Of a DNA stretch of 23,465 nucleotides, positions 6,608 to 13,220 are shown piece after piece. The notes below the pieces were generated by a model. That model was not told the origin of the DNA and did no database searches. It worked only from the letters and a program-made list of their open reading frames with translations. The DNA lies in NCBI GenBank assembly GCA_903849835.1, contig CAINKA010000045.1:1-23465 (forward strand), written 5' to 3'. Within the stretch, counting starts at the first letter, position 1, and every line of letters starts with the position of its first letter. This DNA comes from an uncultured Alphaproteobacteria bacterium (GTDB lineage Bacteria > Pseudomonadota > Alphaproteobacteria > Rickettsiales > UBA1997). Both the position numbers and the translations under genes were made by a program.

Positions 6608-7231
6608 TCACGGCCGCCAATTCAAAAAATTTTTTAACAATTTCAACCCCGCTTCACCACTTTTTTCCGGATGAAATTGCACGCCAAAAATATTTTCTTT
6701 CGCCACAATCGCAGTGAGTTTTTCGCTATATTCTACTTGCGCCAAAACATTATTTTCGTTTTGACAAATGAAGTGAAAAGAGTTGGCGAAATAAAAATGT
6801 TCGCCGTCTTTGATATCAGCTAAAACCGCGTGTTTATTAGGTTTAACGGCAATGTTATTCCAGCCCATGTGCGGAATCTTCAGATTCTCACCGGAAATTT
6901 TTTCTACGTGGCCGTTAATAAATCCAAGCCCTTGATGCTCCCCATTTTCATATCCAAAAGAAGCGAGGACTTGCATGCCGACACAAATTCCAAGCAGCGG
7001 TTTTTTTTCCGTTAAAACTTGTTTGCGCAGTTCCGATAAAAGCCCTTCGATCTCTTTCAAGCCTTCCATACAATCACCGAAAGCGCCGACTCCCGGAAGG
7101 ATCAAATGCGTCGCAGATTTGATGTCAGAAAATTTATTGGAGACCAGAACTTCATCGCCACCAGCAGAAAGCAGGGCATTGGCGACCGACTCAATATTGC
7201 CAGAACCATAATCGATGATGATGGTTTTCAT
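6608..7231 (-). CDS. hisH: Imidazole glycerol phosphate synthase glutaminase subunit HisH
   Basis: Class I glutamine amidotransferase of 207 residues; it supplies ammonia to HisF for imidazole ring closure in histidine synthesis. The catalytic triad is visible: Cys83 in GICVGMQVL, His187 and Glu189 in VQFHPEKS. Family segments IIDYGSGNIESVANAL, LILPGVGAFGDCM and HMGWN are present. The usual FVHSY segment reads FANSF here, a small departure. The ATG overlaps the TGA of the upstream DUF2628 gene. In alphaproteobacterial his operons a DUF2628 gene often neighbours hisH, which supports a true histidine role, but hisA and hisF do not follow; midA does. A HisH-like role in surface-sugar amidotransfer is an alternative. 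Confidence 0.93.
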   Translation of the reverse strand: MKTIIIDYGSGNIESVANALLSAGGDEVLVSNKFSDIKSATHLILPGVGAFGDCMEGLKEIEGLLSELRKQVLTEKKPLLGICVGMQVLASFGYENGEHQGLGFINGHVEKISGENLKIPHMGWNNIAVKPNKHAVLADIKDGEHFYFANSFHFICQNENNVLAQVEYSEKLTAIVAKENIFGVQFHPEKSGEAGLKLLKNFLNWRP

Positions 7232-7646
7232 GAGATGGGGCGCAAAATTGAATCGTCAAAATCTGACGGATCGATTTCGTAATCAGCTTTTAAATTTTTT
7301 ACGAAACGCATTTTTGCACTGGCGTAATCATCGCCAAAAACTAGCCCAACAAATTCATAATTTTTTTTCTTGAGATGCTCGCAAAGCCAATCGTTTGAGT
7401 TAAGCGCAACGATAAAAATGAAAGCGAGTTGTAAAAAAATTTTGTCGAAATCAGGAATAAAATCGCCGAAGAAACAGAGCATCACACCAGCCACCATCAG
7501 AGCAAAAAATTCTTGCCACATTTTGTGATACAAAAACCAGATCCCGCTGAAGAGAAAAGAAGAAAAAGAAAAACCGTCTTTGACGAGGACAATGTCTTCG
7601 ATTTTTCCTTCTTTATTTTTTTGATTAGGGCGTTGAAAATTTTCAT
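7228..7646 (-). CDS. DUF2628 membrane protein, start and frame uncertain (apparent -1 shift at an A7 tract)
   Basis: The body of the protein (DIVLVKDGFSFSSFLFSG, then IWFLYHKMWQEFFALMVAGV) matches DUF2628: a KEGF-W/F-AFLF-hydrophobic-LW signature followed by two or three TM segments. The frame has no ATG near the expected start; its only upstream start candidate is a GTG at 7755 that would translate a palindromic repeat. The natural start is the ATG at 7646, giving MKIFNALIKK as in the family's MK-I/V-F/Y opening, but it is in the neighbouring frame. One extra A in the A7 run at 7616-7622 (minus strand) joins the two parts. Either programmed slippage, a sequencing homopolymer error or a mutation is possible. 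The stop overlaps the hisH ATG. Confidence 0.6.
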
Positions 7647-7663
7647 GAGGATGTATTGCGGCT

Positions 7664-7741
7664 TGCGGGCGGACACGTGGATCCGCCACTACATATTTTT
7701 TTGAAGAGCTTGATGTAGGGGCCGACCCACGTGTCAGCCCA
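7664..7741. repeat. GTAGGGGC-type palindromic repeat, copy 2
   Basis: The outer arms GGGCGGACACGTGG and the reverse copy around CCCACGTGTCAGCCC bracket a TGTAGGGGC/GCCACTACA pair. It fills most of the gap between rplT and the DUF2628 gene and would be translated only if the GTG at 7755 were used, which I think it is not. Confidence 0.65.
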
Positions 7742-7763
7742 CAAAACTCAACCACCTACAAAA

Positions 7764-8123
7764 TTATGCCTTCAACGCAACTTTAACCTTCTCCACAATT
7801 TTTGCGAAAGTTTCTGGCTCTCTGATTGCGAGGTCGGAAAGAACTTTGCGATCGAGATCGATATTCGCAGCTTTTAATCCGCTGATAAATTTCGAATAAA
7901 TCAAACCATGCTCGCGAACTGCGGCATTGATGCGTTGAATCCAAAGAGCGCGGAAGTCTCTTTTTTTAACCCTGCGATCGCGATAAGCGTAGCGCAAAGC
8001 TTTTTCGACTTTTTCAATTGCAATACGAAAACAATTTTTCGCACGGCCGCGATAGCCTTTGGCAAGTTTTAGAATTTTTTTGTGGCGAGCTTTTTTTGTC
8101 ACGCCTCTTTTTACACGACTCAT
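7764..8123 (-). CDS. rplT: 50S ribosomal protein L20
   Basis: 119 residues, the normal length for L20. Diagnostic stretches: MSRVKRGVTKKARHKKILKL, AKGYRGRAKNCFRIAIEKVE, RDRRVKKRDFRALWIQRINA and DLAIREPETFAKIV. L20 binds 23S rRNA early in large-subunit assembly. A Shine-Dalgarno TCGGAGAAAATAATG precedes the ATG. It follows rpmI as usual, but neither infC (expected upstream) nor pheS (common downstream) is present here; a tRNA gene and repeats lie upstream and the hisH group downstream. Confidence 0.98.
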   Translation of the reverse strand: MSRVKRGVTKKARHKKILKLAKGYRGRAKNCFRIAIEKVEKALRYAYRDRRVKKRDFRALWIQRINAAVREHGLIYSKFISGLKAANIDLDRKVLSDLAIREPETFAKIVEKVKVALKA

Positions 8124-8253
8124 TATTTTCTCCGAAAAAATTATTTTTTAAATCATCCCCACATCCCCCTTAGTAGGAGGAGGTCACGCTAACGCGATGA
8201 CGGGTGGCTCGAAATTTGATTCGAGATGGAGATGCCTTGATTGAATTATTGAA
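8124..8253. other. rpmI-rplT spacer with repeat-like motifs
   Basis: This 130-bp spacer is longer than usual for rpmI-rplT. It contains CCCCCTTAGTAGGAGGAGG (8165-8183), similar to the palindromic insert in midA, and a hairpin TCGAAATTTGATTCGA (8208-8223). No gene is visible. Confidence 0.4.
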
Positions 8254-8457
8254 CTAGCGATTGTAGGGCATTTTATGCTTGAGAATGCTCGCTGCATGAC
8301 CTTCAGAAAGAACTGCGCCTTTGCGCAATTTGCGGATTCGGCTTTGACTTTTTCTGTCAAGATTGTGCCTTTTTCCGGCTTGTTTATGGACGATTTTCCC
8401 CGTCCCAGTAACCTTGAATCGCTTCTTGGCCCCACTGTTTGTTTTCATTTTCGGCAT
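8254..8457 (-). CDS. rpmI: 50S ribosomal protein L35
   Basis: 67 residues beginning MPKMKTNSGAKKRFKVTGTG, typical for L35, with the conserved KRHNL and the C-terminal RIRKLRKG. The frame is open to 8493, but the ATG at 8457 is the family start. Co-transcribed with rplT 130 bp downstream. Confidence 0.97.
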   Translation of the reverse strand: MPKMKTNSGAKKRFKVTGTGKIVHKQAGKRHNLDRKSQSRIRKLRKGAVLSEGHAASILKHKMPYNR

Positions 8458-8503
8458 ATCATTTTTTGAATTAAGATTGATGAGCAGGACCAAAGGTAGA
8501 AAG

Positions 8504-8593
8504 CCTTAACCTAAGGACCAGATGCCACAGATTTCGTGAGAAATCGCAGCGAAAATCCGACTAGACGAAGGATTTATTTTGGGTTGATCTGGT
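8504..8593 (+). ncRNA. Candidate structured RNA element (multi-stem fold)
   Basis: On the plus strand: CCTTA-ACC-TAAGG hairpin (8504-8516), then an outer stem ACCAGAT (8517-8523) with ATCTGGT (8587-8593) enclosing two hairpins, GATTTC-GTGA-GAAATC (8530-8545, a GNRA-type tetraloop) and AAATCC (8553-8558) with GGATTT (8570-8575). This forms a three-way junction. It could equally be a palindromic repeat; transcription is not shown. The GNRA loop favours the plus strand, opposite to rpmI. Confidence 0.35.
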
Positions 8594-8606
8594 GTTTGTG
8601 ACGAGA

Positions 8607-8700
8607 GTCCTCCGTCGCCCTTTGGGCTATGGCGGACAGCCTACGCTCTAACGATCTTACGTCTGGAGGCGGTCCGCCGTCGCTAAAGCTATGGCGGACA
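8607..8700. repeat. Pair of GGCGGAC-type palindromes
   Basis: Two related hairpins: GTCCTCCGTCGCCC-TTT-GGGCTATGGCGGAC (8607-8636) and GTCCGCCGTCGCT-AA-AGCTATGGCGGAC (8672-8699). The second pairs GTCCGCC with GGCGGAC perfectly. Between them, CAGCCTACGCTCT (8638-8650) is an inverted copy of AGAGCGTAGGCTG at 8761-8773 next to the tRNA, so the block is built from nested inverted repeats. Confidence 0.6.
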
Positions 8701-8727
8701 GGTTTTTCTAAATTCACTTCGTTCATT

Positions 8728-8774
8728 AAAAAAACCATGGCCTGCCAGCCGAAGCTCGTAAGAGCGTAGGCTGG
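8728..8774 (-). terminator. Likely terminator of the tRNA gene
   Basis: On the minus strand CCAGCC (8774-8769) pairs with GGCTGG (8750-8745) around an inner GCTC-TTAC-GAGC hairpin; seven T follow at 8734-8728. The 5' arm includes the tRNA's own encoded CCA end (8774-8772). Confidence 0.55.
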
Positions 8775-8848
8775 TGGGATCAGTAGGACTCGAACCTACG
8801 ACCAAGACGTTATGAGCATCCTGCTCTAACCAACTGAGCTATGATCCC
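8772..8848 (-). tRNA. tRNA with CAU anticodon, probably tRNA-Ile2 (lysidine type)
   Basis: A full cloverleaf on the minus strand: acceptor GGGATCA/TGATCCC, D-arm GCTC-AGTTGGTTA-GAGC, anticodon arm GGATG-CTCATAA-CGTCT with anticodon CAT, variable loop containing TGGTC, T-arm GTAGG-TTCGAGT-CCTAC, and an encoded CCA at 8774-8772. It lacks the initiator features (no GGG/CCC anticodon stem, paired first position). The GAGCAGG before and CTTGGTCG after the anticodon arm resemble tRNA-Ile2, whose C34 is modified to lysidine by TilS to read AUA; elongator tRNA-Met is the alternative. Confidence 0.93.
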
Positions 8849-8864
8849 GTAAAAAAAGATTCGG

Positions 8865-8960
8865 GGTAGGAGCTTGGCCTTGTGCCAGCCCGCGGGTGAC
8901 CACAGGGGTCACCCCTACACAAGTTCTACCGGCGGGTGACCACTAAGCGGCACCCCTACA
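8865..8960. repeat. GTAGGGGC-type palindromic repeat, copy 3, with a partial tandem extension
   Basis: GGGGTAGGAGCTTGGCCTTGTGCC pairs with CACAGGGGTCACCCCTAC, as in the copy at 4401. A further half-unit, GGCGGGTGACCACTAAGCGGCACCCCTACA, follows at 8931-8960. It occupies the gap between the tRNA and grpE; nothing else is visible in that gap. Confidence 0.7.
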
Positions 8961-9019
8961 AATTCCACAGCCCAAAAGGGCGGCGCAACTTATTTGCGAC
9001 TTAGCTTTTTGCAAGAGAA

Positions 9020-9559
9020 TTATCCCTTCACCTTCGCAACCCCGACCAGCGCTGGACGAATCAAGCGATCAGCGATCGAATATCCAGCTTGCACAACTTG
9101 CACCACCAACCCTTCTTCCGCTTCGCTTTCGACTTGCGCGATTGCTTCGTGAAAATTGTGATCAAACTTTTGGTTGAGCGGAAAAATTCTTTTGACCTGA
9201 TTTTTTTCCAAAACTTTTAGCAGCTCTTTTTCCGTCATCGCAATCGCATCAGCGTAATTTTTTATCACCGGATTTTTTTCGATTTCAGCTTTCGGCGCAT
9301 TTTCGCTGGCGAGGAAAAAATTTTCTGCGACCACAACCAAATCGCCAACAAAATTAGAAATTGCAAATTTCGCTGATTTTTCAATTTCCTCGCGAGACCT
9401 TCTGCGGACATTGTCCAACTCAGCAAGGCAACGCAAAATTTTATCGCTTAGTTCAGAATTTTTTTGCTCGAGTTCCGCAATTTTTTCTTCAGCAGGATTT
9501 TTTATTTCTTGCTGAACTTCCTCTTGTTGTTCTGTTTTGTTTTCTTGATTTTCTGACAT
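9020..9559 (-). CDS. grpE: Nucleotide exchange factor GrpE
   Basis: 179 residues. An acidic Glu/Gln-rich N-terminus leads into a long coiled coil (AEEKIAELEQKNSELSDKIL), then the hallmark LAELDNVRRRSREEIEKSAK and FVGDLVVVAENF, and the beta-wing with FDHNFHEAIAQVES and VVQAGYSIADRLIRPALVGVAK. GrpE promotes ADP/ATP exchange on DnaK. The start is supported by a Shine-Dalgarno (CGAGGAAAAAATG). The gene stands alone, divergent from clpP; dnaK, dnaJ and hrcA are not in the window. Its proximity to clpPX suggests shared stress regulation, but I found no clear RpoH-type promoter. Confidence 0.97.
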   Translation of the reverse strand: MSENQENKTEQQEEVQQEIKNPAEEKIAELEQKNSELSDKILRCLAELDNVRRRSREEIEKSAKFAISNFVGDLVVVAENFFLASENAPKAEIEKNPVIKNYADAIAMTEKELLKVLEKNQVKRIFPLNQKFDHNFHEAIAQVESEAEEGLVVQVVQAGYSIADRLIRPALVGVAKVKG

Positions 9560-9594
9560 TTTTTCCTCGTAAATTTTAATTTTAATAGGACCGC

Positions 9595-9623
9595 AAAGTA
9601 TGAATCAGCAAAGCCGATTTCAA
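9595..9623 (-). promoter_or_regulatory. Candidate sigma-70-type promoter for grpE
   Basis: On the minus strand, TTGAAA (9623-9618) and TACTTT (9600-9595) are separated by 17 bp, about 35 bp before the grpE ATG. The -10 element is a weak match. TTGAA at -35 would also suit a heat-shock sigma factor, but the expected -10 is missing. Confidence 0.3.
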
Positions 9624-9699
9624 TAGAGAGATTGCTTTAAAAAAAATTTATTTTTAGTTTCCGCCCCCGCATTTTTCTTCAACAGTCTTCCCCAAAAAC

Positions 9700-10320
9700 A
9701 TGTCAGACAAAATTCTCGATCAGGCCAATTACCTTGTTCCAATGGTGGTTGAGCAAACCGCTAAAGGCGAAAGATCTTTCGACATTTATTCACGCCTTTT
9801 GAAGGAAAGAATTATTTTTTTATCAGGCCCAGTTAACGACCAAGTCTCGTCTCTCATCGTTGCACAGCTTTTATTTTTGGAATCGGAAGATCCGAAAAAA
9901 GATATTTATTTTTACATCAACTCGCCGGGAGGCGTTGTCACCTCTGGTCTCGCGATGTATGACACCATGCAATATATTCGCCCCGATGTTGCCACGCTTT
10001 GCATCGGGCAAGCGGCTTCAATGGGCTCATTGCTTCTCACCGCTGGCGCGCCGAAAAAAAGATTTTGCCTACCAAACTCGCGCATCATGATCCACCAACC
10101 TTCCGGCGGCTATCAAGGTCAAGCCACCGACATCGAAATTCACGCTCAAGAAACTTTGAGTTTGAAAAAAAGATTGAACGAAATTTACGCCAAACATACC
10201 GGCCAAAAAGTTGCGGTGATCGAGAAAGCGATGGATCGCGACAATTTCATGTCGCCAGAAAAAGCGAAGGAATTCGGACTGATCGATGAAGTGATCGAAA
10301 AAAGATTGGGAAAGATTTAG
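9700..10320 (+). CDS. clpP: ATP-dependent Clp protease proteolytic subunit
   Basis: 206-residue ClpP. The catalytic triad is present with normal spacing: Ser107 in GQAASMGS, His132 in IMIHQPSGG, Asp181 in DRDNFMSPEKAKEFGLID. The oxyanion region INSPGGVVTSGLAMYDTM is intact. The ATG at 9700 gives the typical short propeptide and VPMVVEQTAKGERSFDIYSR. ClpP forms a tetradecameric barrel that degrades substrates fed by ClpX or ClpA. It is followed 31 bp later by clpX in the same direction and is divergent from grpE, giving a compact protein quality-control cluster. Confidence 0.98.
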   Translation: MSDKILDQANYLVPMVVEQTAKGERSFDIYSRLLKERIIFLSGPVNDQVSSLIVAQLLFLESEDPKKDIYFYINSPGGVVTSGLAMYDTMQYIRPDVATLCIGQAASMGSLLLTAGAPKKRFCLPNSRIMIHQPSGGYQGQATDIEIHAQETLSLKKRLNEIYAKHTGQKVAVIEKAMDRDNFMSPEKAKEFGLIDEVIEKRLGKI

Positions 10321-10351
10321 GGCCAACCAACAACCTGCAACCAAAAGCAAC

Positions 10352-11662
10352 ATGCCAAAAAAACACGACAACGAAAAAGATTTATCCTGCTCATTTTGCG
10401 GCAAGGGTCAGAACGAAGTAAAAAAATTAATCGCCGGTCCCACAGCCTTGATTTGCAACGAATGTATCGGCGTCAGCATGGATATTCTGCGCGAGGAACA
10501 AACAAAATCTCCGCTACAAAAGGCAGATGGCAGCAAGCCAACTCCTCAAGACATCGTTAAAATTCTAGACGATTACGTCGTCGGCCAAGATCACGCGAAA
10601 AAAGTTTTATCCGTCGCCGTTTACAACCACTACAAGCGCATCGACGCCAACATCTCATCCGCCGCAGATGGCGTTGAATTGACCAAGTCTAACATTCTGA
10701 TGATCGGGCCAACTGGCTGCGGAAAAACTTTGCTGGCGCAAACTTTGGCAAGAGTTTTAGACGTGCCCTTCACCATGGCTGACGCCACTTCGCTCACCGA
10801 AGCCGGCTATGTCGGGGACGATGTTGAAAATATCATCGCGCGACTTTTGCAATCGGCAAATTTCGACATCGAAAAAACTCAGCGCGGAATTGTTTACATC
10901 GACGAGATCGATAAAATCGCACGCAAATCCGAAGATAACGCTCGCCGCGACATCTCCGGCGAAGGCGTACAGCAAGGCTTGCTGAAGATCATCGAGGGCA
11001 CCGTCGCTTCAGTTCCAACTCAGCCCGGAAGAAAAACGGCGCAGCAGGAATATGTCCAAGTCGACACTCGCAACATCCTTTTCATTTGCGCTGGAGCATT
11101 TTCTGGCTTGGAAAAAATTATCGCCGCTCGCGGCAAAGGCTCTTCAATCGGCTTCGGCGCTGATGTCAGAGAAAAAGACGACACTAGTCGCAAAGATATT
11201 TTTGGAAAAGTTGAGCCCGACGATTTGATTAAATTCGGACTAATTCCCGAAATCGTTGGAAGGCTGCCAATCATTGCGCCACTTGACGGCTTGACCGAAG
11301 AAGATTTGACCAGAATTTTATCCGAACCAAAAAATTCCATCACCAAACAATATCAAAAACTTTTCAACTTAGACAAAGTTGAATTGAGTTTTGACGACGA
11401 TGCTTTGAAGGAAATTGCTAAGCGTGCAATTGAGCGCAAAACCGGTGCCCGCGGCCTTCGCGCCATCACTGAAAATGTTTTGCTAAACACGATGTTTGAT
11501 GCGCCGTCGAAAAAAACCATCAAATCCGCCAAGGTCACGAAGGAATCGATTAGTGATCAAAAAGAGTTGGAAATTTGCTATTTGAGTGAAAAAGAAATTG
11601 AGGAAAGGGAAGAAAAAAAGGCGATTACGATTGTTCAGCAGAAGGAAAAAAAAGCGGCTTAG
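10352..11662 (+). CDS. clpX: ATP-dependent Clp protease ATP-binding subunit ClpX
   Basis: 436-residue unfoldase. The N-terminal zinc-binding domain has Cys13, Cys16, Cys35 and Cys38 (CSFC...CNEC). The AAA+ module shows Walker A GPTGCGKT (119-126), pore loop GYVG (152-155), Walker B IVYIDEID (180-187), the ClpP-docking IGF loop in GSSIGFGADV, and sensor 2 in RKTGARGLRAI. It unfolds tagged substrates and threads them into ClpP. The 31-bp spacer from clpP implies one transcript. The C-terminus is Glu/Lys-rich (EIEEREEKKAITIVQQKEKK), longer and more charged than in many relatives. The stop is only 6 bp from the convergent bolA stop, so no separate terminator fits between them. Confidence 0.98.
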   Translation: MPKKHDNEKDLSCSFCGKGQNEVKKLIAGPTALICNECIGVSMDILREEQTKSPLQKADGSKPTPQDIVKILDDYVVGQDHAKKVLSVAVYNHYKRIDANISSAADGVELTKSNILMIGPTGCGKTLLAQTLARVLDVPFTMADATSLTEAGYVGDDVENIIARLLQSANFDIEKTQRGIVYIDEIDKIARKSEDNARRDISGEGVQQGLLKIIEGTVASVPTQPGRKTAQQEYVQVDTRNILFICAGAFSGLEKIIAARGKGSSIGFGADVREKDDTSRKDIFGKVEPDDLIKFGLIPEIVGRLPIIAPLDGLTEEDLTRILSEPKNSITKQYQKLFNLDKVELSFDDDALKEIAKRAIERKTGARGLRAITENVLLNTMFDAPSKKTIKSAKVTKESISDQKELEICYLSEKEIEEREEKKAITIVQQKEKKAA

Positions 11663-11668
11663 ATTTTT

Positions 11669-11917
11669 TTATTTCACCACCAATTCCAACGCATGCATCC
11701 CCATCTCAAACTCATCCTTCAAAATTTGATTCACCCTCCGATGTGCTCCCACTCTACTCATTTCGCTCAACTCAACTGATTCGATTGCAATCGCAAAATG
11801 CGTTTCACCACTTCCATTATCGCCAGAATGTCCGGCATGCAGATGGGAATTATTTTTCACTTCTAAAAATTTTGGATTTAAATTTTTTTGCAATTTCTCT
11901 TCGATTCTTTTTTTCAT
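11669..11917 (-). CDS. BolA family protein
   Basis: 82 residues from the ATG at 11917 (the frame is open to 11956, but the added residues are unlike the family). BolA hallmarks: KNNSHLHAGHSG, SGETHFAIAIES, SRVGAHRRVNQIL and MHALEL. BolA proteins pair with monothiol glutaredoxins to bind and pass on [2Fe-2S] clusters; some also affect transcription and cell shape. The GETHF type with GDNGSG before it resembles BolA1/BolA rather than the IbaG type. Convergent with clpX and upstream-adjacent to the candidate origin region. Confidence 0.9.
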   Translation of the reverse strand: MKKRIEEKLQKNLNPKFLEVKNNSHLHAGHSGDNGSGETHFAIAIESVELSEMSRVGAHRRVNQILKDEFEMGMHALELVVK

Positions 11918-12171
11918 GTTAAAAAAATTGTTAACAAATTGTTGAAAAAACTTCACTTACTCACCGATTAATTTTTAACAAAAAACTTATCAGAATTTTT
12001 CACATTTTATTCACAGGATTTCACTCTGTTTAAAAGTTTTTTGTAAAAATTTTTACCAGTTAAAAACTTCTTCAAATCCTTTATTTTCAAGGATCTGACT
12101 TGTTAACAAAAATGTTAAAAATTTTTAATAAAATAACTCACAGCACTAACTAAAACATCTAAAATAAAGAA
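11918..12171. other. Candidate chromosomal replication origin (oriC) next to hemE
   Basis: A gene-free 254-bp stretch between bolA (leftward) and hemE (rightward). By hand count 11941-12170 is about 23% G+C, lower than the genes around it. It holds a full-match DnaA box TTATTCACA (12007-12015) and an adjacent relaxed match TTTTTCACA (11996-12004), plus TAACTCACA (12134-12142) as a weaker one. Many TTAA motifs occur in pairs (for example 11919/11931 and 12103/12115), spaced like but not identical to CtrA half-sites (N8 rather than N7). Position beside hemE is the conserved place of oriC in Caulobacter and Rickettsia. The hemE promoter must also be here. Confidence 0.6.
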
Positions 12172-13185
12172 ATGAAAAAATTAATTAACACCCTCTTAAA
12201 AAAAGAAAAATTTTCTTCACCACCAATTTGGATCCTGCGTCAAGCTGGAAGATATTTACCAGAATATCGCGAAGTGCGTTCAAACGTAAAAAATTTTCTT
12301 GAGCTCTGCTATTCACCAAAGCTTGCCAGCGAAGTTACGTTACAACCAATCCGTCGATTTGATTTTGACGCTGCAATTATTTTCTCTGACATTCTTGTGA
12401 TTCCTGATGCACTAGGTGTGAAAGTAGAATTTGTAAAAAACGAAGGACCAAAGCTCGGAAAATTCGAACTGTCGCAGCTTAAAACAAACCGCATCGCATC
12501 GCATTTAAATCCAGTTTTCGAGGCGTTAGCGCTCACAAAATCCAAGTTAGATCCATCGAAGGCTTTGATCGGTTTTTCAGGCTCTCCCTGGACTTTAGCC
12601 TGCTACATGATCGAAGGCGGAGGATCAAAAAATTTTGAACTAACGCGCCAAACCGCAATCCAAAATGAAGAATTTTTTTCGCAGCTGATCGAAATTTTAA
12701 CTCAAAGCGTAACCGAATATTTATCCCTGCAAATCAAGGCGGGCGCCGATTGCGTGAAGCTATTCGATTCGTGGGCAGGAGTTCTCCCGCCGCAGCAATT
12801 GCAAAAATGGGTGATCGAACCAACTAAAAAAATCGTCACCGAAATAAAAAAACTTCACCCCGAAATTCCGGTGATTTGCTTTCCACGTGGCATCGGAATG
12901 AACTACGAAACATTCTCGCAAAATGTTGAGTCACACGGCTTAGCAATCGATCAAACCATCGAAAAAAACTGGGCTAAAAAAAATCTCGGCCAAGTTTTAC
13001 AAGGAAATCTCGACAATTTTCTCCTCGCATTCGGCACAAAAAAACAAATCGAAAAAGAAGTTTTGGAGATTTTAGAAACGTTCAAAGATCAGCCATTCAT
13101 CTTCAATCTTGGCCACGGAATTTTGCCAGAAACACCAATTGAGAATGTGGAGTTGGTGGTGAAGTTGGTGAAAGAAGCTCGTTAG
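12172..13185 (+). CDS. hemE: Uroporphyrinogen decarboxylase
   Basis: 337-residue HemE, which removes four carboxyl groups from uroporphyrinogen III to give coproporphyrinogen III in haem synthesis. Signatures: PPIWILRQAGRYLPEYREVR (N-terminal family pattern with the substrate-binding Arg residues), FDAAIIFSDILVIPDALG with the catalytic Asp, GFSGSPWTLACYMIEGGGS and the C-terminal FNLGHGILPETPIENV. The ATG at 12172 matches the usual N-terminus. It stands immediately right of the candidate oriC and reads away from it. Downstream lies a partial palindromic repeat and the convergent nucleotidyltransferase gene. Confidence 0.97.
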   Translation: MKKLINTLLKKEKFSSPPIWILRQAGRYLPEYREVRSNVKNFLELCYSPKLASEVTLQPIRRFDFDAAIIFSDILVIPDALGVKVEFVKNEGPKLGKFELSQLKTNRIASHLNPVFEALALTKSKLDPSKALIGFSGSPWTLACYMIEGGGSKNFELTRQTAIQNEEFFSQLIEILTQSVTEYLSLQIKAGADCVKLFDSWAGVLPPQQLQKWVIEPTKKIVTEIKKLHPEIPVICFPRGIGMNYETFSQNVESHGLAIDQTIEKNWAKKNLGQVLQGNLDNFLLAFGTKKQIEKEVLEILETFKDQPFIFNLGHGILPETPIENVELVVKLVKEAR

Positions 13186-13212
13186 TCATGCCTCGACAGG
13201 CTTAGCCTGACC
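13184..13212. repeat. CATGCTGAG-type repeat, degenerate half copy
   Basis: AGTCATGCCTCGACAGGCTTAGCCTGACC retains one arm of the palindrome in shortened form (compare 6523-6598). It starts at the hemE stop and lies between two convergent genes, where it may act as a terminator. Confidence 0.5.
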
Positions 13213-13220
13213 GTTAAATT

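Noticed and set aside
7647..7755. N-terminal extension of the DUF2628 protein from a GTG at 7755
   Set aside because: It would translate a palindromic repeat, has no similarity to the family N-terminus and no ribosome-binding site that I can see.
9560..9699. RpoH or CIRCE heat-shock element between grpE and clpP
   Set aside because: No TTAGCACTC inverted repeat and no CCCCAT-type -10 were found; only a weak sigma-70-like pair is present.
12103..12118. CtrA binding site (TTAA-N7-TTAA)
   Set aside because: The two TTAA are separated by eight bases, not seven; recorded only as a possible variant within the origin candidate.
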